A stretch of DNA of 64,000 nt from Leptospira sp. WS39.C2 (GTDB lineage Bacteria; Spirochaetota; Leptospiria; Leptospirales; Leptospiraceae), in the NCBI RefSeq assembly GCF_040833965.1, contig NZ_CP162142.1, forward strand, positions 2,505,001 through 2,569,000, given 5' to 3'. The notes below the pieces were generated by a model, which was not told the DNA's origin, did no database searches, and saw only the letters and a list, made by a program, of their open reading frames with translations. Within the stretch, counting starts at the first letter, position 1; each line of letters opens with the position of its first letter. The position numbers and the translations under genes are program-made. Below are positions 1 through 6,679 of the stretch, piece after piece.

Positions 1-1582
1 TGTCGCCAAAGAATGTAAGTTCAGAGTTTTCTTCCACTGGTTCTTCTGTCCTTTTTTCAAAGGTAAGGTCGGATTTGAAACGAGCCACATGGTATTTGTC
101 TTTTACCTTTTCAATCACATAGATTTTATCTTCGCGGTTGATCATTGGAGTCCGCCAGAAAATATCTGCTGATTCACTTGTTTTTTTCACACCCAATTTG
201 TCTGGATCAAGTAAAACCAGTTTGTGTTTACGAGTTTCAATTTTTTCTCCGTCATACCCTAAAACAAGTACACCTTGGTTTGCAATTTCTTTAAATTCCT
301 TAGAACAAATGTTATTGTAAGGACTTTTGAATAAGGCATCATCTTTGGCAGGATCAATGGCCCAAAGTTCATTGGAATAATGGCCATCAGTATCATATTT
401 GATAAACTTCATAAAAAGGATTTTGTTGTTCACAACATTATCACTTTGTTCTTCTTTTTTCTTCAGTTCTTCTTTTGTTTGAGCCAGTTCCGTTTTTAGT
501 TCTTCTACTTTGGCTTCCACTTTTTGAACAGCATCTTCTTTTTTAGCGCCATCACCTGAAGTAGTAGTTCCAGTCCTTGCCTCTTCTTTTTTGGCAATTT
601 GTTCTTCTTTTTTGCTTAACTCTTCTTTTTTGGCCTGGACTGCTTCTGATTTTTTATCAGTTTCCTTTTTCTCTTGTTCTATCTTTTTGACTTCTTCCGT
701 TTTTTTCTCAATCTCTGCTTTATTTTTAACAGGGTCTTTTTTCAGTTCATTGAGACTTGCAACTGCTTCTTGTTCTTGTTTTTTGAGTGAATCTTTTTTG
801 TCTTGGAGTTCTTTGCCTTCTTTGGACACTTCATCCTTTTTATCTTGCAAAACCTTTTTTTCTTCTTTGATTTTATCGGTTTGCAACTTGTCCATTTTTT
901 TGGCTTCGTCTTCCATCTTTTGTTTGGTGGCAGGATCTTTTTCTTTATCCTTTACCGTACGATTCACGTCTTTTTCTAATTCATCAGTTGTGACATCATT
1001 CCCACTATCTTTTAAGATGTTTCTATCAATTGGGATGATGATTTGAGTTTTCCCTGGCCAATTTTTATACGTTGTATCAATTCCAAGTTTATCTGGTGCA
1101 GTCGCATCCATTACACCTGCTGTGTATTTTTTTGCAAAAAACTTAGCATCTTTTCTATGGGTTGCATTGTAGTACAAAATGTACTGGGCAAGAGTCTCTG
1201 CATTTCCCACTTTGTATTGGAAAGATTTTTCAATGTAGGAAGCAAGGATCCTAGCAATGGAATTTATGTGATCAAAACTTTGTGATTCTGAAATGGAGAG
1301 GATATCAGCTCCGAGTTTTCCATCGGGTCCAGGTAAGATCCTTTGGATTTTGACTCCATCTGAGTTTGCAGTTGATTCCTTTGACAATGTTTCCGCGAGT
1401 TTTTTACCCGTTTCCGTATTTTCTTGGATGATGTCATCAGAAGCCTTACGTAAGGAACGGTTGATGAATTCAATTTTTTTGGAACCCTTGATTTCGGATT
1501 CTCCGAGTGGGGCTTTGGATTGAGCTGTCAGGGAAAATCCGACAGCGATTAGGCAAATGATGATGGAACGAGAGATTCTCAT
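1..1582 (-). CDS. P83/100-family coiled-coil secreted protein (3' end outside window)
   Basis: About 527 residues are visible on the minus strand; the C-terminus runs off the left edge. The ATG at 1582 begins a typical Sec signal peptide (MRISRSIIICLIAVGFSLTA). An N-terminal folded region follows (residues ~25-205, with motifs such as IEFINRSL and YKNWPGKTQ), then a long lysine/glutamate-rich coiled coil (~205-375), then a second folded region. This architecture matches the Borrelia P83/100 antigen family, which also occurs in Leptospira. Its molecular function is unknown; a periplasmic or outer-membrane-associated structural role is usual speculation. It is transcribed divergently from serC across a 123-base gap. 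The family call comes from architecture and recalled motifs, not a search. Confidence 0.75.
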   Translation of the reverse strand, partial: MRISRSIIICLIAVGFSLTAQSKAPLGESEIKGSKKIEFINRSLRKASDDIIQENTETGKKLAETLSKESTANSDGVKIQRILPGPDGKLGADILSISESQSFDHINSIARILASYIEKSFQYKVGNAETLAQYILYYNATHRKDAKFFAKKYTAGVMDATAPDKLGIDTTYKNWPGKTQIIIPIDRNILKDSGNDVTTDELEKDVNRTVKDKEKDPATKQKMEDEAKKMDKLQTDKIKEEKKVLQDKKDEVSKEGKELQDKKDSLKKQEQEAVASLNELKKDPVKNKAEIEKKTEEVKKIEQEKKETDKKSEAVQAKKEELSKKEEQIAKKEEARTGTTTSGDGAKKEDAVQKVEAKVEELKTELAQTKEELKKKEEQSDNVVNNKILFMKFIKYDTDGHYSNELWAIDPAKDDALFKSPYNNICSKEFKEIANQGVLVLGYDGEKIETRKHKLVLLDPDKLGVKKTSESADIFWRTPMINREDKIYVIEKVKDKYHVARFKSDLTFEKRTEEPVEENSELTFFGD

Positions 1583-1705
1583 TGTTTCCTCACGAAATTA
1601 GGTTTCAGATGCCCACAAGATTAACAACCTTTCCGATTCTGCAAAGCAAGTTTTCGAATAAAAATCTATTTACCCAGGGGGGAAGATTCAAAATTCTGTG
1701 GGAGA

Positions 1706-2803
1706 ATGCCTACGTTTACACACAGAATCTACAATTTTAATGCAGGGCCAGCCATGCTCCCCACCGAAGTCATGGAAGAAGCGAAAGACGAGTTCCTAAA
1801 CTTTAGAGGTACAGGAATGTCGGTGATGGAAATGAGCCATAGAGATAAATATTTCCAATCCATTTTAGATGAATCTATCTCCGATTTACGCGAACTTTTA
1901 AACCTACCTTCTCGTTATGCGGTGGTGTATTTTCCTGGCGGAGCAACTTTACAATTTTCAGCAATTCCTTTCAATTATTTACAATCAGGAGATTCTGCTG
2001 ATTTTGCAGTAACTGGCGTTTGGGCAAAAAAAGCTTTCGAAGAAGCAAAAAAATTCTATCCCAATGTAAAATCCATTTTTAATGGGATTGATTCCAAATA
2101 CATGGAACTTCCTACCATCACAGATACATCAGTCAATGATGGTGCCAAGTATGTATACATTACTTCCAATAATACCATTTATGGAACAAGATACAAAACT
2201 TTTCCCAAGTTAAAAAAGGCTCCTCTCATAGCGGACATGACAAGCGAACTTTTAAGTCGTAATCTACCCATAGAAGATTTTTCGGTCTTGTTTGCTGGAG
2301 CTCAGAAGAATATTGGCCCTTCTGGACTCACTGTAGTGATTTATGATAAGGAAAAAATTCCTGATGTATCCCATCCAATTCCCAATCTTATGAATTTTAG
2401 TTTGATGGAAAAAAATGGATCACTATATAATACACCACCTACTTATTCCATCTACATTGCAGGTCTTGTTTACAAGTATCTAAAACGGAATGGTGGAATT
2501 TCTGCGATGGAAGAAATAAATGAAAGAAAGGCAAAAAAATTATATGATGCCCTTGATGCCTCTTCTCTTTTTTATGCACCTGTGCCTGAAACATTTCGCT
2601 CTGCAATGAACGTTGTGTTTCGTAGCAATAAAGATAGTTTGGATCCAAAATTTTTATCAATGGCCGAAGAACAAGGATTTGCTGGTCTAAAAGGATACAG
2701 AGAGGTAGGTGGGTTTAGAGCTAGTATCTATAATGCAATGCCTGAAGAAGGTGTTGATGCACTTATTTCTTTTATCAAAGAATTTGAAAGGACACATGGT
2801 TAG
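1706..2803 (+). CDS. serC: Phosphoserine aminotransferase
   Basis: The 365-residue product is full length for SerC, a cytoplasmic PLP enzyme that converts 3-phosphohydroxypyruvate and glutamate to phosphoserine in serine synthesis (and the equivalent step of pyridoxal phosphate synthesis). The N-terminus YNFNAGPAMLP is the family hallmark. The PLP-binding lysine is in FAGAQKNIGPSG (K201), and the phosphate-cup residues GGATLQF and SNNTIYGT are present. The start at 1706 fits the family N-terminus, although the upstream Shine-Dalgarno is poorly spaced. The next gene overlaps the 3' end by 8 bases, which indicates cotranscription. Confidence 0.97.
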   Translation: MPTFTHRIYNFNAGPAMLPTEVMEEAKDEFLNFRGTGMSVMEMSHRDKYFQSILDESISDLRELLNLPSRYAVVYFPGGATLQFSAIPFNYLQSGDSADFAVTGVWAKKAFEEAKKFYPNVKSIFNGIDSKYMELPTITDTSVNDGAKYVYITSNNTIYGTRYKTFPKLKKAPLIADMTSELLSRNLPIEDFSVLFAGAQKNIGPSGLTVVIYDKEKIPDVSHPIPNLMNFSLMEKNGSLYNTPPTYSIYIAGLVYKYLKRNGGISAMEEINERKAKKLYDALDASSLFYAPVPETFRSAMNVVFRSNKDSLDPKFLSMAEEQGFAGLKGYREVGGFRASIYNAMPEEGVDALISFIKEFERTHG

Positions 2804-3434
2804 ATTTGGATTAGGGATTTTATTTTTCCTCACAACAGGTGTTGTTTATGCACATTCTGTTTGGATCCCCGAAGGGAATTTTGGATGGGAAGAAGCAAGA
2901 CAATGTTATACGGTGATTCAAAACCAAATTCCACCAAAAGCCATTAGTCCAGACATTCAAAATTTAGATCGTTCCAAGATGGCCATTTATGCAAAAGAAT
3001 CTGCTGAATTACGCCTATCCTCATTGGATTGTATCAGGGCTAACATCAAATTACCAGAAAATGAATCAAACTTGGGTGAGTTGTTAACCCCTTCTTTACT
3101 ATCCGGATACCAAATGGAAGAATCTTTTTTTCAAATGGAATGGCGTATCCTACTTTCAGAAAATAGACCTTATCCACTCACTCCAAGTGAGATTTCTCTC
3201 GCCAAACAATGGTCAGAATCTCATTCCGAAATCAAACGTGAAATTTTTTCACTCACTTTAGAATACTTATCAGAAAAAAATCCATCATCAAAAAGAGAGA
3301 AGTATTTGGATTTATTTACAGGGTATTTTGGAAGTTTACTCAGAGAACGGGATAAGTTTTTACTCTCCCTATCCATCGAATCATATTCGTCTTACACAGA
3401 TGTTCTAAAACAAAGAAAGGAAAAATCCGAATGA
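2796..3434 (+). CDS. Secreted protein of unknown function
   Basis: I place the start at the ATG at 2796, not further upstream inside serC. It follows a GAAAGG ribosome site and opens a clear signal peptide (MVRFGLGILFFLTTGVVYA, cleavage before HS). The mature protein is about 190 residues, mostly helical, with two or three cysteines and no motif I recognise. The gene overlaps serC by 8 bases, and its stop overlaps the rpiB start in an ATGA, so serC, this gene and rpiB probably form one transcript. The predicted location is the periplasm; no function is proposed. Confidence 0.7.
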   Translation: MVRFGLGILFFLTTGVVYAHSVWIPEGNFGWEEARQCYTVIQNQIPPKAISPDIQNLDRSKMAIYAKESAELRLSSLDCIRANIKLPENESNLGELLTPSLLSGYQMEESFFQMEWRILLSENRPYPLTPSEISLAKQWSESHSEIKREIFSLTLEYLSEKNPSSKREKYLDLFTGYFGSLLRERDKFLLSLSIESYSSYTDVLKQRKEKSE

Positions 3435-3868
3435 AAGAAAAAATTGGAATCGCCTCTGATCATGGAGGATTTGCTCTCAAAGAATTCCTCAGGAAAAGTC
3501 TCGAGGAAACGTATGAATTGGTCGATTACGGTACTAAGAGCGAAGAGTCCGTTGACTACCCAACCATCATTGGAGATGCCTGCCGGAAGGTCCTTTCTAA
3601 TGAAGTCCCAAGACTCATCGCACTTTGTGGTACGGGCATTGGTGCTTCCATTGCTGCGAACCGTTTCAAAGGCATTCGAGCGGCCCTTTGCCATGATGAG
3701 TTTACGGCAGAAATGTCCAAACGCCATAATAATGCCAATGTACTGGTTTTAGGGGGAAGAGTTCTCGGAACTGACTTAGCTCTGAGAATTGTGAAAAAAT
3801 GGATCGAAACAGATTTCGAAGGTGGCAGACACCAAAAACGATTGGGTCTTATCGAAGAGCAGTCTTAA
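3431..3868 (+). CDS. rpiB: Ribose-5-phosphate isomerase B
   Basis: The 145-residue product is full length for the RpiB/LacAB family. It interconverts ribose-5-phosphate and ribulose-5-phosphate in the non-oxidative pentose phosphate pathway. The N-terminal IASDHGGFALK (D10, H11) and the active-site block CGTGIGASIAANRFKGIRA with catalytic C66 are intact, as are RHNNANVL and GGRVLG. It starts inside the stop codon of the preceding gene (ATGA). The 3' end is overlapped by about 70 bases by the next gene in another frame. Confidence 0.95.
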   Translation: MKEKIGIASDHGGFALKEFLRKSLEETYELVDYGTKSEESVDYPTIIGDACRKVLSNEVPRLIALCGTGIGASIAANRFKGIRAALCHDEFTAEMSKRHNNANVLVLGGRVLGTDLALRIVKKWIETDFEGGRHQKRLGLIEEQS

Positions 3869-5532
3869 TTTCACTACTAATCCTTTTTGGAGGGACCTCT
3901 TTATTTTCATGGGAAGTCCCCAAAAAGGAAATTTTGAACCTCAGCCTTTGGAAAAAAAACGGAGTCGTCGAACACAAAGAACCTGGCAAAAAAGACACAC
4001 TCAAACCCAAAGAAAATATCCCAAAACATGGCGAATTGTTTTTTGATTTTGAAGGTGACACAAACGAACCTTATCTTACAGAATCAGGGATTCCATTCCC
4101 TTCCAAATCAATCTCCGTTGTCTCCTCTTCTTATTTAGAAGACCGAAACACACATTTTTTTGGCAAAAAGTCGGCTTATTTTTCAGGGAGACGTAACCAA
4201 ATCCATCTTTCCGTTTCTGGAAATTCCTTGTTTGGCACTCACCCCGATCCCTTTAGTATATCCATTCCACTTTATATGAGCGAACAAGGTGCAAGTTCCG
4301 TCATTTTGGATCGAACAGTTTATGTGAAAGGGAAAAAGTATGGCATCTCACTTGAGTTAAACGAAGGTAAACCAACTTTTTTTGTGAATCATCTTTTACA
4401 AAAAACAGAAGGAAGAACAGTCAGTTTTGTTTTAGAATCTTCTGTTAAGATAAAACGAAAAACCTGGGAAGTGATATCAATCTATTTTGATACACTAAAC
4501 AACCGTTATGTTTTATACCAAAATGGAATTGAAACTGCAGAATATCAAAACAAAGGTGCAGACACAATTGGTTTTGGTTTTCCAGAAAATGATTCCACTC
4601 CACTTATACTAGGAAAATCTTATTATGGAAATTTGGATGGATTCCATATCCACAAGGGAGAACCTGAATCGAGTTATACAAAGTTTGAATCTGTTCGGTA
4701 TGATGATGATACTAAAATTGGATATATGGAAGGAAGTATTTCTACATCTTCAATTTTAGAAACAAAATATAGTAATTCTAGTTTACTCCAAGTCCAATGG
4801 AATGTCAACCAACCGAAAGATACTATGTTAGAACTGTATTTCCGTGGTTCGAATCAGAAGTTTAACGATTCAAGTTCCCTTTCTTGGACAAGAATAAAGT
4901 CTTTCACAACAGACCTACCTAAACAAAAATTCAAATACTACCAATGGAAAATTTGGTTTAGACCAGACCCAATGGGAAAAACAGTTCCCAGTGTACAATC
5001 ATTAAGTTTTGATTATACAGAACAAACACCACCTGATGTACCAACACTTTTCCGTTTGGATCCAAACACTTCAAAAAACCAACAAGTATGTTTTTTATGG
5101 AATTCAAATCATGAAAAAGAAGTCCAGAATGGTGGAGGTTATATAATCCATTATGGACTTGTTCCTAATCGTATGGTTGGATCTGTTTTTGTAAAAAAAG
5201 ACAAAACAAACGAACTTCGCAAAATTGATGGAAATGAAGAAAATAGTAGTTTTAAGAACAAACGTTTTTGTTTGGATGAAGACACTCTTATCAGTAATAT
5301 CTACATTCCAGAAGGCCAACTAGAATCTCCAGAGGACAGACGTTTGGCTGACCAAATAGATGTTTCAAAAAAAGAGAAACGGGGACTGTTATTCCAACCT
5401 GGACTTACATATTACTTTAGAATTTCAGCATACAATCGTTACTTGAATGAATGGGACTCAAGAGACCAAAGGAGTGAACTTTCTCCTCCTATTTCATTCA
5501 GTTTCCCGAAAGAAGTTTCGAACCTTAAGTAA
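3799..5532 (+). CDS. Secreted LamG/fibronectin-like protein of unknown function
   Basis: The 577-residue product has a hydrophobic signal or anchor segment at about residues 22-38 (AVLISLLILFGGTSLFSW). Residues ~75-300 look like a concanavalin A/LamG-type jelly roll: PFSISIPLYM, then ISIYFDTLNNRYVLYQNG and YYGNLDGFHI are classic LamG-like strands. The C-terminal part (~340-570) has fibronectin-III-like strand patterns such as PDVPTLFRLDP and TYYFRISAYN. No start codon was found nearer the signal segment, so the ATG at 3799 is used although it overlaps rpiB by 70 bases. It is probably exported and may bind carbohydrate or protein at the cell surface; this is inference. Confidence 0.7.
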   Translation: MDRNRFRRWQTPKTIGSYRRAVLISLLILFGGTSLFSWEVPKKEILNLSLWKKNGVVEHKEPGKKDTLKPKENIPKHGELFFDFEGDTNEPYLTESGIPFPSKSISVVSSSYLEDRNTHFFGKKSAYFSGRRNQIHLSVSGNSLFGTHPDPFSISIPLYMSEQGASSVILDRTVYVKGKKYGISLELNEGKPTFFVNHLLQKTEGRTVSFVLESSVKIKRKTWEVISIYFDTLNNRYVLYQNGIETAEYQNKGADTIGFGFPENDSTPLILGKSYYGNLDGFHIHKGEPESSYTKFESVRYDDDTKIGYMEGSISTSSILETKYSNSSLLQVQWNVNQPKDTMLELYFRGSNQKFNDSSSLSWTRIKSFTTDLPKQKFKYYQWKIWFRPDPMGKTVPSVQSLSFDYTEQTPPDVPTLFRLDPNTSKNQQVCFLWNSNHEKEVQNGGGYIIHYGLVPNRMVGSVFVKKDKTNELRKIDGNEENSSFKNKRFCLDEDTLISNIYIPEGQLESPEDRRLADQIDVSKKEKRGLLFQPGLTYYFRISAYNRYLNEWDSRDQRSELSPPISFSFPKEVSNLK

Positions 5533-5883
5533 AGGATGATTTTTAAGATTTTCCTTAGTAAATTCATAAAATAGATCTAAACCTTGGTTTAGGGCAATGA
5601 TTCGTTCTAAACCAAGTCCTTCGGCAAGTAATAATTCAGATCGAATTTCATCCATTGAAAGAGAAAACACAAGATCTGTTAAATCTTCAAGATTACGAAG
5701 AATCATTTTTTTTTGTTCGAGTTCAATTGAACCCAAGCTTAAAAATAATAAATGAATGGAATACGTAGAAGTATAAAAACGAGTATTTGACTCAATGGAA
5801 GACAAAAGCAAGTTCCCTATGATTTCTTTTTTTTCCGATTGGATCAATGAAAGTAAAAAAGTAGAAGATAAATATACTTTCAA
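5494..5883 (-). CDS. PIN-like domain protein, catalytic acids apparently lost
   Basis: The 129-residue product has the length and helix/strand rhythm of a PIN-domain toxin: MKVYLSSTFLLSLIQ at the N-terminus, a middle ELLLAEGLGLERIIALNQGLD helix pair and a C-terminal KVRNFF that resembles the usual TRNxxDF. The acidic residues expected in VapC-type RNases are not where they should be: the first strand has SS instead of DT/DS, and the second-site Glu is missing. It directly follows an RHH antitoxin-like gene with an ATGA overlap, the classic toxin-antitoxin arrangement. The 3' end overlaps the convergent LamG-like gene by 39 bases. Fold and role are inferred. Confidence 0.5.
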   Translation of the reverse strand: MKVYLSSTFLLSLIQSEKKEIIGNLLLSSIESNTRFYTSTYSIHLLFLSLGSIELEQKKMILRNLEDLTDLVFSLSMDEIRSELLLAEGLGLERIIALNQGLDLFYEFTKENLKNHPLLKVRNFFRETE

Positions 5884-6071
5884 GAAAGGATCTCCGTAAG
5901 ATTTTGAATCGCTTTTCGCCTAAGCAATTCAGATTTTTGAATGATCTCATTATTTAAAGCCAAACGAATGAGTTCTCCTTGAGATATTCCCCTTCTCGTC
6001 GCTTCATTTTTTAATAAAATTTGTTCTTCTTCAGAAAGTAAAATCTGAAATCTTTTATCAATTTTAGCCAT
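5880..6071 (-). CDS. Ribbon-helix-helix antitoxin-like protein
   Basis: The 63-residue product reads as a short strand (KRFQILLSEEE) followed by two helices (EEQILLKNEATRRGISQGELIRLAL). This is the standard MetJ/Arc-type ribbon-helix-helix layout of small DNA-binding antitoxins. It overlaps the upstream TPR gene by one base (TAATG) and the downstream PIN-like gene by an ATGA. Such proteins normally bind the toxin and repress their own promoter. Here the pair sits at the end of a longer operon with no promoter visible between the genes, so autoregulation is uncertain. Confidence 0.65.
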   Translation of the reverse strand: MAKIDKRFQILLSEEEQILLKNEATRRGISQGELIRLALNNEIIQKSELLRRKAIQNLTEILS

Positions 6072-6679
6072 TAATCTTCTTCTTCCAATTCCTTTTCGGC
6101 CTTTTCAAATTTACGCCAATACAAACTCGCATCCTTCCATTGACCGAGTGATTCATATAATGAAGCTACATTATAATACGATTCAGTTAAGCGGTAATCT
6201 AACTTCACTGCTTTTAAAAATAGTTTTATCGATTTTTCTTTGTTATCCGAAAACCATTCGCTAAATGCCCAAAGATAATACCATCTACCCAAATTTGGAT
6301 CACGAGGCCTCACCTTTTCTAAATGAAGGACATTTTCTTGGAATAATTTTGATGCTAAATTATAATTTTTTTGAATGATTTTGGCTTTGTTGATTCTGTC
6401 TTCAGCAGGTTCATCTGGTTTGGGAACCAACAAATCGTTGCGATACAAAAGTGCTTTTGCATATAACAATTTAAAGTACAATTCGTTTTGACTAAGCTCC
6501 AAATACCTTTCTAAATAAGGTATGGAACTTGTTTCTTCATCTAATTTATGTAATCCATAAATTTGTTTTTTTAAGGCTATGGTTTCTTCTTTTTTTTTGC
6601 TACCACCTGCGAACAGTAAAAAGGTGAATGAAAAATAAATACAAAGAATTTTAGAAATATAAATAATAATTCTGTCCAT
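6071..6679 (-). CDS. Exported TPR-repeat protein
   Basis: The 202-residue product has an N-terminal hydrophobic export segment (IIIYISKILCIYFSFTFLLFAGG). Two or more tetratricopeptide-like units follow, most clearly SIKLFLKAVKLDYRLTESYY and NVASLYESLGQWKDASLYWR. TPR proteins mediate protein-protein contacts; the partner is unknown. The start overlaps the end of the large membrane protein gene by 29 bases and the stop overlaps the RHH gene, so the four genes from 9419 down to 5494 are probably one transcript. Confidence 0.65.
   Translation of the reverse strand: MDRIIIYISKILCIYFSFTFLLFAGGSKKKEETIALKKQIYGLHKLDEETSSIPYLERYLELSQNELYFKLLYAKALLYRNDLLVPKPDEPAEDRINKAKIIQKNYNLASKLFQENVLHLEKVRPRDPNLGRWYYLWAFSEWFSDNKEKSIKLFLKAVKLDYRLTESYYNVASLYESLGQWKDASLYWRKFEKAEKELEEED

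Noticed and set aside
591..1046. Plus-strand frame of 151 residues
   Set aside because: It is the antisense shadow of the lysine/glutamate-rich coiled coil of the P83/100 gene; the serine/phenylalanine-rich composition is typical of such shadows.
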